A stretch of 64,000 nucleotides of DNA from positions 11,429,084-11,493,083 of the forward strand of contig NC_062216.1 in the NCBI RefSeq assembly GCF_902686445.1, written 5' to 3'. Positions 47,343-61,939 of the stretch are shown one piece after another. The translations under genes and the position numbers were made by a program. Source of the DNA: Sciurus carolinensis. Its lineage: Eukaryota > Chordata > Mammalia > Rodentia > Sciuridae. How positions within the stretch are numbered: position 1 is the stretch's first letter; every line of letters begins with the position of its first letter. Under the pieces are notes generated by a model that was not told where the DNA came from, made no database searches, and was given only the letters and a program-made list of their open reading frames with translations.

Positions 47343-47754
47343 CTGTGACTGAAAGACTCCACCATAAAAACTGCAGACAGAGGAAGAAAGGTTTATTTGG
47401 GGGCTCACAGTTTCAGGTCTCAATCCATAGACAGTAGGGTCCATTCCTCGGGGTTCAAGGTGAGGCAGGACATCATGGCAGAAGAGTGTGGCAGAGGGAA
47501 GCAGCTCACATCATCAGCAAGCAGAAAGAGAGACTCCAGTCTCCAGATACAAAATATATACCCCATAGCCACGCCCCCAATGCCCACCTCCTCCAGCCAC
47601 ACCCCACCTGCCTCCAGTTACCTCTCAGTTAACCCCAGCAGGGATTAATTCACTGATTATGTTAAGGCTACAGCCCAATCATTTCTCTGCTGAGCCTTCT
47701 TGCATTGTCTCCCACATGAGCTTTTGGGGGACACCTCACATCCAAACTATAACA
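47317..47754 (-). mobile_element. Sciurid MaLR-type LTR with a 26-nt A-run at its 3' edge
   Basis: In minus orientation it starts TGTTATAGTTTGGATGTGAG and has a TATA-like block (near 47555), CCCAAATAAACC (poly(A) signal, near 47395) and an end at GTCACAG, then 26 A (47342-47317). It interrupts an old plus-strand LINE-1. The normal LTR end beyond the A-run is missing. Confidence 0.7.
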
Positions 47755-47883
47755 CCATGGCTGGTTCTTTTCAGCAATACAGAGTTGGTAAGCATTTGAA
47801 AATCAAGGTATGTAATCACTATATTAACAAATTTTTAAAATAGAAAACACGATCATCTCAACAGGCAAAGCAAAAGCATTTGA

Positions 47884-48017
47884 GGGCAGGGTTGTGGCTC
47901 AGTGGTGGAGCGCTTGCTGGCGCGTGTGAGGCACTGGGTTCGATTCTCAGTCCCACATGTAAGTAAATAAAATGAAAGTTCATTGACAACTATAAAGACT
48001 TTTTTTAAATAAAAAAT
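47884..48017 (+). mobile_element. ID-type SINE with a 10-bp target duplication
   Basis: Head TGTGGCTCAGTGGTGGAGCG and B box GGGTTCGATTC. AAGCATTTGA flanks it at 47874-47883 and 48018-48027. It lies inside the old LINE-1 at 46900-48720. Confidence 0.9.
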
Positions 48018-48430
48018 AAGCATTTGAAAAAATCCAACTTCTATTCCCAATTAATTAAGTCTCAGAAAACAATAAATATCTGTAAAATATTTGAAGCTAG
48101 TATCTTATTTAAGGGTAAAAGACTGAATGCTTTCCCCATAAGATCAGTAACATAGGATTTCTGTTCTCATTCCACGCTCATTCGAAATTGTACTAGAGGT
48201 TCTAGTCAGCATAATAAGGCATGAGAAATAAAGTTCCCTTAATCAGAAAGAAAAAATAAGATTATTTTTGTTTTCAGGCAACCCGATCATCTACATAAAA
48301 AATCCAATGTGTCTGCTATTAAGCTCTAGAACAAATAAGTGAGACTAACAACCTTTCAAGATCAGAATAAAAATAACAGTTTCAACCTAAATGCTAACAA
48401 CAAACAATTGGAGATTAAAATTTACAGAAC

Positions 48431-48625
48431 AAGCTGGACATGGTGACACACGCCTGTAATCCCAGCTTCTTGGGAGGCTGAGGCAAGAGGATCACGAGCA
48501 ACTTGGTGAGGCCCTAAGCAAGGTAGTGAGACCCTGTCTCGAAACAAAATATGAAAAGGGGTGGTGTAGCTCAGTGGTTAAGCACCCCCAGGTTCAATCC
48601 CCAGTACCAAAAAAAAAAAAAAAAA
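48431..48625 (+). mobile_element. Dimeric B1-ID SINE (B1-dID type)
   Basis: 7SL-derived left half (CACGCCTGTAATCCCAGC, GGGAGGCTGAGGCAAGAGGA), then ID part (GTGTAGCTCAGTGG, AGGTTCAATCC) and a 17-nt A-tail (48609-48625). Confidence 0.92.
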
Positions 48626-48959
48626 GAATTATAAAACCATTTTATTTAGAATAGCATCAAAATGTGAAATATGGATAAACCTGACAAAAGATGAGAACGA
48701 TCAGCACATGGAAAAGCCACCTTTGCTGCTCCTAAGGAAGTGAAGCAGAGTTCCCGGTGGAGAAGAGCAACTTGGTTTGAGCGTCTGAAAAGCAGTCTCG
48801 GCTGATCAAGATCGGCAGGGACCGTGACCAGTCGTGACGGTGTACACCCCTAACAGTGCAAGGACGCAGAATGTGTCAGGACAGAGTTCCACCTCGGTGT
48901 TTGACCTCCCACAACCAGTGACCCAGTCGGACCATGAAGAGAACATCAGACGATTCCTA

Positions 48960-49320
48960 ACTGAGGGGCACAAAGCACCTGAGCAGGATCCTCCAAACCC
49001 TCAAGGTCATCCAAAACAGGGAAAGTGGGAGACTGCCAGGGCCCAGAGGAGCCGCAGGAGACGTGGTAACTGATTATTGTGTAGCATGGACAGGATCCTA
49101 AGCCGGAAAAGGGACATCAGGTTAAAACTAAGGAATATGGAAAAGGATGGGTTTGGTTAAAATCATGTGTCGGTATTGGTCATTAATTGTGACAAAGGAA
49201 CCACGCTCAGACAGGGTGTTGAAGAACAGAGACACTCGCGTGGAGTAGCCGGAAAATCTCTGCATTTTCTTAGCAAATTTCCCGTCACTTTAGAATTATT
49301 CTAAATGTCTAAAGACATTT
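48960..49320 (+). mobile_element. Old LINE-1 3'UTR-like fragment
   Basis: GACAGGATCCTAAGCCGGAA, GGTTAAAACTAAGGAATATG and GGTCATTAATTGTGACAAAG resemble the 3' region of an ancient LINE-1. The family is uncertain. Confidence 0.45.
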
Positions 49321-51639
49321 TTGAAATTACCTGCCAAGAGAAATTTTTTAATTCCTTGCAAAATGGAGAGAGAGACGTATGACATTCACGATCAGAACAC
49401 TTGACGCTGTTAAAACAGCAAGTTGTGTTTTCCTCAGGGGTGCATACAGGGTTAATGTCACCTGTCCCTGTCATCAAAGCGCCCGAGGGATTCATCCCAG
49501 TGAAAGCAGAACAGCTCTCTAACACAGGCCACCCCTTCCAGGTGCCCTAAGCGACAGTGCCTGGCCTCACCCCTGTGCAGCAGGTGTCATCAGGCAGCTG
49601 GGTGGGTGTGGGAGCAGAGCCAGGAGAGAGAGCAAGGTGAAGTCGGTCACCGGTGACATCACAGGACATGTTGGGGCTGGGGGGACCCTGCCGACAGAAC
49701 ATCAGTGCCAAGCACTAAAACAGGCTGCAAAGGGAAATGAAGGACATAACTTTTATGGTGTCTGTTTGGCCAAGTAATGACACTACTGTCACCCCTATCA
49801 GAAAGTGGGTCACCTCCAACAGGAAGCCCTTCTTACTTGATAGGCCGGCTGAGATGTCCCCGAGCAGTCAGCTTGTCTAGGGACATGTCGAATCTACACA
49901 CGCACTTCACATGACTCCCCAAGCTGGGGTCGTTTGGTCGCCACACAGGATGCCAGCCCGTGTCCACGTGCTGGCCGGCTGCTAGTCAGGACGCGGGGGC
50001 TCCAGCCCTGTGCTGCCCCCTCCTCTCCAGCGAGCTGGCACTTGATCCTGCACGGCTCGGACGCTGCTGCCATCTAATGGACAGCTTGCAAACTGCCGGA
50101 GCCAGCTCCCAGGCTCATTCCAGATTGGCAGAGGAGCACTTTGTCAGCCAAGACAATCCCCAGGTCTTAGTGCTGTCATCCAGCAGGGGAAAGACAAGAC
50201 AGCAGCTTTAAAGGAATTACACATTTAAAGGCAAGCTGACAACGGAAATTTTTTCTAAGAACGAACCTGAGGGACAAGATGCTTGTTCTGGAATGGGGGA
50301 CAGGTGCCTGGCAGGTGGTGGGCGCATGGAGGTGGGCTGTAGACAGGATGGGAAACTCAGTAAGACTTCCAGTAGGATGATCCTTCGTGAGCATTATAAC
50401 ACTTCAATGTGCGTCCTCATACGGGCTTTGCAAATGAGTCACTGCAAACAAAGAGTGGGTGGGCATACCCAGCAGGACTGAGTAATAGGACATCTGGTCA
50501 ACTTGGTCCCAGAAGAGTTGACATATAAGCCCTAAGTGCAAGGGGGGATTGGTGCCCTTGGAGAGGAAGTGGACCTGAGAGTCATACAGAAGGGTCTGTG
50601 GGTCATTTCACCTTCACTTTTATTTGCATTCCATTTTTATATTTTAATACAAATTCCTTGTGAAGTCTTCCCATCCCCTGGCAGCTATATCTTCCTGCCT
50701 GTGTGTCTTGGGGCCTAGAGTCTGCACAATCACGCCCTTACCCATCTTCCTTCCCCTCTAGACTGAGACCTCCTTGGATCCATTTTCCACTACACTGGGG
50801 TGCCCACAGGCACCTGGGTTTGTCTCTCCACAAAGGGTCAAAGAGAGATTCCTGGCATTAATATGCACACCCTACTGTCCTTTCCTCCTTCCCAAGTAAG
50901 CGCCAGCGAAGGGAACAGAGGAATGAACACAGAGGACAGTCACATCTGGAGCCGAGACCATGACGAGGAAAGCTCGGAGACGCAGCTGGAACCAGGGAAG
51001 CTGGGGCGAAGACCTGCACCACTCCTCTTAAGATGGAAGGGACAAGGTCATCGTCTGGCGGAGGGACACTGGACTCTGTGTCACAGTTTGTAGTTAATGC
51101 AGGGCACTGGCATTCATGGTGTTTTCTAGCCTGGTACCCACCCCTCTTCCAGGCCTAGCACCCCAATTTTCCTGTGCAGAACCACTCTCTACAGGAAGCC
51201 ACTTGCACGCAGGTGGACCCAGAGATTAATTCTGTCCAATGGGATGTGAGCAAAAATTATGTCTGTATCCCGGCTGGACCTGGAGTTCACCTCCCTCTTG
51301 GTCTTCCACAGCAGGGAGGAACACTCTCCTTCTTCACTCTTCAGGAAGGCTCCGTCGATCCCAAGGAATTACTGAGTCTCACTGAGCCCGCTCATCCGCG
51401 CACCCCTGGTGCGCATGTTCCTTGGGTCTCTCACGTGCTTTCCCTTCCACGCTGGGCTCTCCCGGTTTCCTCCCAGGAATCCTCTGCCACGGCTCCTCCA
51501 CCACCTGCTTTCCGACCTAATTTTCGGACTCCGCCTTCATTCTTGTGCCCGAGCCAGCCAGCCCTGGGTGCACCCAGGCTGTGACTTTTCTCCAAGGCTG
51601 CAGGGCGGTCCTTGCCCCGCCCGGCCCCGGCCCTCTGAC
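49321..51639. other. Unique intergenic DNA
   Basis: No repeat or gene recognised. Contains the near-consensus CTCF core at 50067. The longest ORF is 136 codons (51174-51584), without a domain. Confidence 0.55.
50067..50081 (-). promoter_or_regulatory. Near-consensus CTCF core
   Basis: The minus strand reads CCATTAGATGGCAGC, one mismatch from the CTCF core consensus (T at position 4). Again minus orientation. Confidence 0.35.
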
Positions 51640-51920
51640 ACTTTCCGTTACCGTGATGAAGTACCCGAGGAAAGTGGAGGAATGTTTCTCTGGGCTCACA
51701 GATTCAAGGCTTTTGTCGCAGTCTCTCAGCCCCATCCCTGAGGGCAGGCTGTAAGGCAAACGTGGTGAGGTCGCCCACCAAGTACCCAGTGGGAAAGGGG
51801 GCTGGGGCACTGCTGAGGACAAGATAAACCCCTCCAGGACATAACGTGACCCCACCTACTGCCTCCAACTAGGCCCCACCTCCTAAAGGTTCTCCCTCCT
51901 CCCAATAGCACCCCCAGCTG
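51640..51920 (-). mobile_element. MaLR-like LTR fragment
   Basis: The plus strand resembles the reverse of a MaLR LTR: TCTCTGGGCTCACAGATTCA, CACTGCTGAGGACAAGATAA and CTAGGCCCCACCTCCTAAAG. Strongly diverged; limits are approximate. Confidence 0.5.
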
Positions 51921-51934
51921 GGGACCTTTTAGAG

Positions 51935-52217
51935 GGGGCTAGTGGAAGGTCCTAGCCCACGGAGCACATGCCATCTCTCTCCCCACGCTCTGTCTCCCTC
52001 CCTCTCTCCCCGACTTCAGTTCAAGACACCATCCGTTGCTCCTAATGTGCTCTGGCTGGGAGGTGCCACCACCTGTCACCCTCGCCAGAGGCCAAACACA
52101 TGCAGCCTCTTGATCTTGCTCTTTGAACCTCCCAAGCTGTGAACTAACGAAGGCTTTTGTCTCTGTAAGTTAGTTGCCTTGGGTGATTTGTGATAGTAAT
52201 GTAAAGCTGACTAGTAC
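51935..52217 (+). mobile_element. MaLR-like LTR fragment, 3' half
   Basis: TGATCTTGCTCTTTGAACCT, CCCAAGCTGTGAACTAACGA and a closing AAAGCTGACTAGTACC resemble the end of a MaLR LTR in plus orientation. It is back to back with the minus copy at 51640-51920. Confidence 0.5.
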
Positions 52218-54260
52218 CCAGAGGTCCCAAGTGTCAAGGCCTGAGCAAAGTATCAGCCCTCTATCACCCTGAAGACTGTAGAGGCTGAGATGCAAAGAAA
52301 CCTCCGCCAGAGAGGAAAGAGGATGAACCCTGTCCTCAGAAAGGAGGACAGGTTTTGTGTGTTTTTAAAGTGAGGAGATGGGAAATACTGTTAGTGAAGA
52401 CGAGCCCGGTTTACTGATAACGAAACACACATGAAGAGTTGAGGGGTGGGGTCTGGTCAAGAGGAAGCAGCACGAGGAGGAAGGCTGCCCAGGGGGACCT
52501 GGGATGACAACTGAGGAAAGAAAGGAAGACACATGTGCTGGGGAGGCTGGAAGCTGGAGGCAGGGGAGAGGTCAGGAGGCTGAAGGTGGGGAGCTGGTTG
52601 CGGTGGGCGGTGGGTGGGAGAGCAGGCCAAGGAGTGGAGGCAGAGCAGAGAGCCACCTCCCTCCATCCCGGGGGACTCCCCGTCCGCCCCAGCGCTGGGC
52701 TTTCTCTTCTTGTCCGGTGAGTGCGTGGGTGCGCGCTGAGCTTGCTCCTCTCGCTCTAAAAGGTCTCAGGAAAGATAATGTCTCCCTCCAGCAGAGGGAG
52801 CTCAACACCAGGGATCGGTGGAAGAGAGCCTGCTCCTTCCCTTGACCTCTGGGGATGGGTCGACCGTGCCCGCCAAGCCCCCGGGTGCTACGCTAGAAAA
52901 GCCGAGCAGGGGGCTCGGGGCGCAAGCCCCGCGCCCGCCCACCGCTGCCCTCCTCCGCGTGGACGGCGGGTCCCGAGGGTTCGGGGCAGCCCGGCAGCGG
53001 TCCTCACTGCCACGCCCCTCCTTCCAGAGGGTCCACCCTGGCGTCCTCTCAGGGTCCCTTGATGGAACAGACAGCCTAAGCAGAAACTCTTGAGCGCTAC
53101 AGGGCTTCGTAGATTTGGGGAGAGTAAAGCTGAAGACAGCTGGTCCGGGGGGGGCATGGCCCGAGGATCACAGGGCTCCGGGGGGCACAGCCCTGCCCCG
53201 CTGCTCCCTATTACCCACAGCGGGGCGCACAGTGAGGTGCCCAGGATGGGGGCTGGGAGGAACGGCAAAGGGCATCCCAAGGGTCACCTCCTGTAATCCA
53301 TTATTTAACCGTGAAACGCTAAGCCTCGTGCTTGCTCCTCAACCCTCCCCAAGGTCCTGCAAGTCGTGTTGATCACAGCTTCCACCAGACCCCTCTGCTC
53401 CAGGCAGCCGGCCCTCTGCCCTCCTGCGGGCACCAGCCCGACCTGGTCCTAAATCCCCATCGAGTGTGGGAGCCTGTGCCTGACCAGTCTCTTAACCAAG
53501 TGTTGGTGCCTGGACCGGCCTAGTCTCTTGGCCCCTTTCCAAAGTATTTCGCAGACAATATTTTACTTCTGCTTTCAAAAGCCTTATAAAATTAGTTAAT
53601 TATAGCTACACAGTTGTGTGTAAACACACATTCATGATTTTTCACCAAATCAACAGTTTCCCCAAATCTTTGCTATAAAATTGGATTATTAGCTTCCCTT
53701 TCCTCTCCTCCTCCCTGCCGGTTTTGTCCTGGCTGCTGCGCATGTGCAGGCTCTCTCACCTGGTACCCAGAGCCCTCCCAATTTCAAGTTCGAGTTGGCT
53801 CCCTGAGATGGCCCGGGGCTCTTTCCTGCAAAACTGTCCGCCACCTTTCTTCCCCAGGCCTCACTCCCAACAGGCCTTGTCTGGTACTTTCCATCGGCCT
53901 TTACCCTCACCCTCCAAAGCTGGAGCTTTCCCACAAGAGACAGTGAATAATAGCAATTGAAAACATGCCCACCGTTTTCCTCTATCCATTAAATAATCCA
54001 TCCCTCTCCTACTTCAGCAGTAGGGAGACGGCTAGATACAGAGATGGAGACACATTTCCTGCATCTATTTCTGGATTATTTTCCATTATTTCTTATACTC
54101 ACATTGCTGTCGATATCTTTATCATCTAATTATCATCTACAGGGTCAAGATCACCTTTTCTTTATTCTCATTATAAAATTTTCTGGTCATTCTTAGACAT
54201 TTCTTTATATATATATATATATATTTTTTTTTTTTTTCTAATTTCCAAAAAGAATATTTT

Positions 54261-54298
<38 letters not shown>

Positions 54299-56384
54299 GA
54301 GGACAAATGCCATTTTGTGATAATAAATCCTCCCTTACAAACTGGCTCCTGACAGCGTGGATTCAAAACCTGCTTCTGAGCAAGTTCCGACACCATTTCT
54401 GTCCCCTCGTCTGCTTAACAGTGCCAACAGTGCCCCCTCCGTGGGTTCTGCAGAGTAGCAGTTAGGCGTGAAGCTCTGAGAGCAGAGCCCGGATGTCATG
54501 TTGGCTGTCATCGCCACGGTGACTTCAGCCAGCAGATTGATCTGCTCAGCAGTCAACACCGACTCTGGCGGCTCACAGTCCTGCCGTCTCTGCAGTCAAC
54601 CCAAGACCCTGACAATCCCCAGTCTGCTACCGTGACAGGGAGACATTCAGGACGCAGTCTGCCACAACCTCCCCTCCCCGGTTCCTGGCAATCCTTGGTT
54701 CGGCCCACGCCCCATTCACGGCTTGCCCTTCACTGAAGGTCTAGGGGAGCTGGGGGTCAACTGCGGTTGGGTAGATGGCGACATGTCTTGCAGAGGGGGC
54801 AGCTCAGGCCCACAGCAGTTCAAGGGTTTTCTGAAAGACGTCCCTGATCAGTGTCCCTGATCAGCACCGCTGTCAGGGCTTAGGCCCACCTCGGTGGATG
54901 GGGGAGGGAAGAGATGGGCCTTGGGACCGAGGCAAAGCCACTTCCCAAAGACTGTGTGACACTTCCTTTCCCTACATGCTCCAAGTCCACGAACTTATGC
55001 AGCTGGTTCCATCAATTAGGAAGGCACTAGCACCCGGATGGTCTTTAGAGACCCGGCCGCCACTCCCTGCAGCCTGCCTCCTGCCACCCACCAGGAGCCA
55101 CTAAGCCACAGCCTGGGGTGCCCTTCCAGGCCGGCTTTGGTATCTGGGTCCCTGCAATCCCCTCCTCAAATGGGCCCAAGCCTGCCCTAGTGCCCGCCTG
55201 AGGCTCCTGCTGGGTCTGTCCTGCACGCAGCGGCCCTCCCGGCTGCCAGGGTTCCCCTCGCCAGGGTAGGGCAGCACATGCCTGTGTTGGCGTGGTTGTG
55301 CGCCTGAGGATGGCCAGTGGGTCTGGGGTCTCCACTCTCTCATCACAGGCCTTTACATGTTAGGGCGAGATTTTTCACCCCGCCTCCTTGGACAGATTTG
55401 ATTCCACTGGACCAGAGCCTGCTCCCAGCTCCATGGCTGCTGCGAGGACCCAGGACTCTGGGCTGACCCAGGATTTTCAGGACTTCTTCTCGAGGCCTCA
55501 TTTCTTCCTTTTGTTGTTGGTCACTGTGAATGTTGGGAGTAGCAGAATCAGTGCTCAGAGGCCCCTGAAGTTTCCAGGCTCGGTAAACGTTCGGTGCCAG
55601 CCCACGTGGGTCTTACAATTCCCACTCATTTTCCTTTCTCCCAGTGAGTCTTTGTTTATAAAATCTTGGTACCAGGTATATGTTTCAGTAAATCATTCAC
55701 TTCCTGTTTGGATAAGTTTGGACAGAAAACAAAAAGGGAGGGAAGGAAAAGAGGAGGAAGGGAAAAAGAAGAAAATGACTCCAACCATATGGCCACGGCA
55801 GTCTTCAGGACCAGCGACGCTAGCGATGTGTGGGTGACAGGGCGGGGCAAAGCCACTTCCCAGGGCTAGCGCCCTGCAGGAGCTAGCCCCCGCCCTGGCC
55901 TGCACCCCTGGCCCTTGGCTGGGGTGGAAGGAAGCCCTGGGGGTTTCCATCCTGCTTCCCTGGCAGCCCTCCTGCTGCAGGGTTCAGCATGCGGTGGTTA
56001 CCCAGGCAGCCCGAGGGCTCTCCATGGTACACAAGCAGGAAGGAAGCCCAGACCAAGGGGAACCCCACCTGAAGCTCAGGTGGCCTCGCTGACTCCCATT
56101 ATCAATCCACGTCTATGGTATGTTCCTGGAGGCCTCGGGCCTTCAGGGATGGTTCTATAATGATCTGTGACATTCAGCTTCAGTGCGCCCCACAGGCTGT
56201 GGCTTTGCTTAGGATTAGACCTTATCCTACGGCCTGGACACAGCAACCCATGATGTGAACTGAGCTCCTGAACGGGTACAGCGACCAAAATCAAGCCAGA
56301 TCGGGGGCGGAAGGTCCAGAGGAGAAGCATTTTTGCAGGCCAAGCAGCCACCTCGTGAGCGTCCCAATGCAGACACACCCCTGA
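52218..56384. other. Intergenic DNA downstream of DPYSL2
   Basis: Mostly unique, GC-rich around 52700-53280 with several overlapping ORFs, AT-rich with microsatellites at 53950-54300. No exon recognised. Confidence 0.55.
54208..54296 (+). repeat. (TA)n, T-run and (TG)n
   Basis: A TA tract, a T-run, a short AT-rich link and about 17 TG units (54263-54296). Confidence 0.95.
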
Positions 56385-56400
56385 AACAACCACATTTTGC

Positions 56401-56406
56401 TTTATT
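56401..56406 (-). terminator. DPYSL2: Distal poly(A) signal AATAAA of DPYSL2
   Basis: The plus-strand hexamer TTTATT reads AATAAA in the gene direction. About 10-35 nt downstream the minus strand is GU-rich (GTGGTTGTTTC, then GGGGTGTGTCTG), the classical cleavage-stimulating context. Cleavage is expected near 56385. Confidence 0.8.
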
Positions 56407-56708
56407 AGGTGTTCCATGGTAATATAACACAGAGTTCTTAAGGAATAATAAACACGAGACTTGTCTTTTACCATAATTATTTTGCCATTAAGACAGTGGT
56501 TACAAAAAAAAAAAAAAAAAAACAAAAATAAAACAAACAAAAACAAAAGTACTCTTCTGATTACGCACATCATCAGCTTTAGCACTGAAAGGTCCTCCAC
56601 TCAGGGGTCACAATCACAATCGTAAGGATTAAAAACCATCTATTATTAAGTCCTACACTGTTTAGAGCATCAAGTCACTGCAGTTATTCAGTTCTGAGAC
56701 ACTGTCAA

Positions 56709-56714
56709 TTTATT
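56709..56714 (-). terminator. DPYSL2: Possible proximal poly(A) signal of DPYSL2
   Basis: A second AATAAA on the minus strand lies about 310 nt before the distal signal. The following sequence is less clearly GU-rich, so use is uncertain. Confidence 0.35.
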
Positions 56715-57955
56715 TTAGCATTTACATATGACATTCATTGAACAGACACACAAAGCAAGCCAACAGGTAAACATGCTTACACAGCCTGCGGAATTCTTCA
56801 GGTTTTAAACTGTTTTTTTGTTTTTGTTTTTTTAAGAAAACAATCAGAACAACCAAAATTACCATGACCTGGTACAGGAAAAACAGGAAGACAAGTGAAT
56901 ACTGAAGAGCTGCATGTGTTTCTTAGAATTGAAACAAAAATGTTTTCCAACTTGTTCAAATTTCCTCTAAGTGAAGGTGAGAAAGGAAAAAAAAAAAAAA
57001 AACAAATATATTAAGTCAACCAATTAATTTTTCAAAAGTGCAATTTACCTTTAAAATAACAAATAAACAACAACAACAACAAACCAAAACCCCGACCATA
57101 ACCCCGAAGGCAAAACGTGTGGAGAGACAAGTGTCATGACGTGATGACCTACGTTAAGATGTCGCACTTGACGAAAGCGGATTTGGTTTCATAGAAGCCT
57201 GCAGACCTGACACTGCTTACAAGGACCTGGAAGCAGGTTTGGAAAGAAGCAACACGAGTCAGCAGGGACAGAAAGCAGCCAGCTAGTGAAGGGGGTCTCT
57301 GAGCCAAGGGGAGGGAGGAGTGCGAGACACGAGGCCACGGTGGTCTAAGTGGGCCACATGCTGGATCTGAAAGGTTTCTCCCCATAACAGCCCCGATGTG
57401 ACATACAGACCATACAACATTTTTCTTTCCTCTTTCAGAGTGAAAAGGTCTTTAAGTCCAAGTTGCAAGAAATTTTCTGAGTTGGTAAGTTCTCCCTATG
57501 TTGCATTACATCTTTTGAAATCATTGGGCCAGGAAAAAAAAAAAAATGGTGTTTTCTCCCAAAGTGAAAAGCCCCAGTATGTTCTGGAAACCCAAAACAT
57601 ACTTCCCAGGGGAAAAAAAATCCTCCTACTCTGCAGTCTGTTTCCTCAATGGCTCTGCTCTGTGTGGCTCCATGCTGGGCCCGCCCTTGACAGCGTGGTG
57701 GGAGCCCAGCTCGTCCCTGCACCTGGCAAGAGTCTCCAAGTCAGACACACCTCCTCGTACTGGCAGGCGGGTAGCACCACTCTTCCAGGGACCAGGATGA
57801 CATGCTACTGTGGTCACAAGGGCAAAGCTCAAGTCCTGCTGGACAGGTCCTGGCCTCGGTAAAAGACAACAGGGAAGGAGAGGAAAATACCATCTCAGAG
57901 ACAAGGGCTAGAGGAACATGAAGAAAGAGCCAGGCATCTGAAGGTACCCATGACT

Positions 57956-57958
<3 letters not shown>

Positions 57959-58011
<53 letters not shown>
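57959..58011 (+). repeat. (GA)n microsatellite in the DPYSL2 3'UTR
   Basis: About 25 GA units; in the mRNA it is a CU repeat. Confidence 0.97.
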
Positions 58012-58641
58012 GCAGGAAAATGGCAAAGAGAATCCTCAAAAGATCTAATCTGCCGCAAAATCTAGGCCAAAAGAGAAAACTTGCCCTTTCTCAACAGTTG
58101 ACCCAGAACACTACAGAATGGCGATGTGGACACTTTGGAGCCTCTCAGGAGGGACAAAGCGAGTCTGCCAGCCACCCTGAGTCAGCATGATGGTTACATA
58201 ATTGCATCATTAGGATGTCCAGTTCAAACCCCGTGTGTTAATATTGAATCAAACTTTCCAATTTAGTATTTTAAAAAAAAAACTCTAGCCCACCCCAACC
58301 CCTCCCCAGCCCCACAAAGAAAACCTTTTTTTAAAAAAATTTTAAAAAGAAAAGAAAAAAGGCAGCTCTGGGCAATTCACTGTATCTCCCCCCACGAAAA
58401 GGAAGATGCTAATGAGCACAGGAGGGGCGTGGTGGAGGGCGCCCTCACTGGCGTCAGCTTTGTAGCATGTTGAGTGTTGGGTGCAGCTCCGTGTGGGGAC
58501 AGGTGGCTAGGCTTGGGTGTGGTACTCGTGGATGTACAGGGAAGTGGGTGAGCAAATTCGTAACTCCAGGTGAGAGACCGAGTGCAGGGCCCAGGAGGAG
58601 CCCCATGAACTGGCTGCCCACAGCAACTATCACAGGCTCTT

Positions 58642-58700
58642 AAAAAAAAAAAAAAAAAAAGGAAGAAGAAGAAGGAAGAGGAGGAGGAAGAGGAAGGAAG
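58642..58700. repeat. A-run plus purine tract, pyrimidine-rich in DPYSL2 mRNA
   Basis: 19 A (58642-58660) followed by a GAA/GGA-rich stretch. In the transcript it reads as a CU-rich tract and a U-run about 60-115 nt after the stop codon. Confidence 0.85.
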
Positions 58701-58758
58701 TCTCAGAATGTCCTCAGGTGTCCCATCCCCATCCCCAAGTGGACTGCAGGACGCAGCT

Positions 58759-60654
<1,896 letters not shown>

Positions 60655-60854
60655 TCACAGGTAACTGTGACTCACACCAACGGATTTCCTCCCAGGGTGC
60701 TTCGCCCCTCGACCCTATAGGAATCCCCTAAACTTACCGTGTCCTGTTCAAGATCTGCCCTAAGCTTCCTCTCCAGTCTCCCTCTTCCCGTAATTCCTGC
60801 GAGGCCCCATCCCTTCCCTGCTTCCCGGTCCCCAAGCTCCAGCTGTGCGCTGCT

Positions 60855-61010
60855 CACTGTGCCCCAAGACACTGGATGCGTCCAGGCTGGAGACACCTCC
60901 TTTTCCAGTGCCCTTCTCTGACTCAATAAACTCCTACTTCACCGTCGAAATCCAACTCGAAATGTACCCTCCCATGACACCTTCCCTCTGGGACTCGGCG
61001 GCGTGGGTCC
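60855..61010 (+). mobile_element. L2-like fragment in a DPYSL2 intron
   Basis: CTCCTACTTCACCGTCGAAA, CAACTCGAAATGTACCCTCC and GACACCTTCCCTCTGGGACT match the 3' part of L2, antisense to DPYSL2. Confidence 0.5.
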
Positions 61011-61174
61011 CTCCTCGGGGCTCACCAGAATCCTATGGCAGCACGCACTGGCTGGCTGGCTCTGAACAGACCCGACCCTCCACCCGTACTTGGAGTCCCA
61101 GGCATAGCAGGATCAGGTTCTCCTCGGCCCCTAACCCTCCATACGCACCTTGGTATTCTGACTTAACGTGCTTA

Positions 61175-61618
<444 letters not shown>

Positions 61619-61939
61619 TCATCAGCTCGTGGGATCTCTTACGATCAATGGCACCTCTGACATGGTAACATCCAGAAGTTGTGTGACTCTGTGATCTCAC
61701 GCTAACCCTGTCTCAGAGCTGGGGTTTCTTCATCCGTCACCCTCCCAAGTCTTAAGACAATGACAACACAAAAGGTAGCATCCCTGTGTAGATCAGCAGA
61801 GAACCCTGCCATCTCCGAAGTCCCCTTCTGAAGGTGTGTCCTCCTCTGAGGCCCGGATCAAGCCATCCACATTACCCCACAACTCGCTGTCTAACACCCG
61901 GCTACCGCCACATGCACCCTACCAGACAGAGACATGGAC

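Larger units (their letters stand above)
46900..48720 (+). mobile_element. Old LINE-1 ORF2 broken by an LTR and two SINEs
   Basis: ORF2-like sequence can be followed from CAACTCAAACAAAAATGGAC through CCAGAGCTAGATGGCTTCA to AGATCAGTAACATAGGA and CTAGAGGTTCTAGTCAGCAT. It is interrupted at 47317-47754 (LTR), 47884-48017 (ID) and 48431-48625 (B1-dID). The insertion order follows from this nesting. Confidence 0.7.
56385..58758 (-). other. DPYSL2: DPYSL2 3' untranslated region
   Basis: This region runs from the TAG codon to the inferred cleavage site, about 2.4 kb, which agrees with the long 3'UTR known for DPYSL2. No ORF of interest is present. In mRNA sense it starts with a C/U-rich stretch and a U-run (58700-58642), followed by A/U-rich blocks and a CT repeat (58011-57959 in mRNA sense). 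An earlier AATAAA is at 56714-56709 (minus), which could give a slightly shorter form. The left boundary is inferred from the distal signal and is approximate. Confidence 0.85.

Noticed and set aside
52700..53000. CTCF site at 52788
   Set aside because: CCAGCAGAGGGAGCT has a mismatch at the nearly invariant C of the core.
1..56384. ADRA1A exons
   Set aside because: Expected as the next gene from human gene order, but no receptor transmembrane or tail coding sequence was recognised; it probably lies further left.
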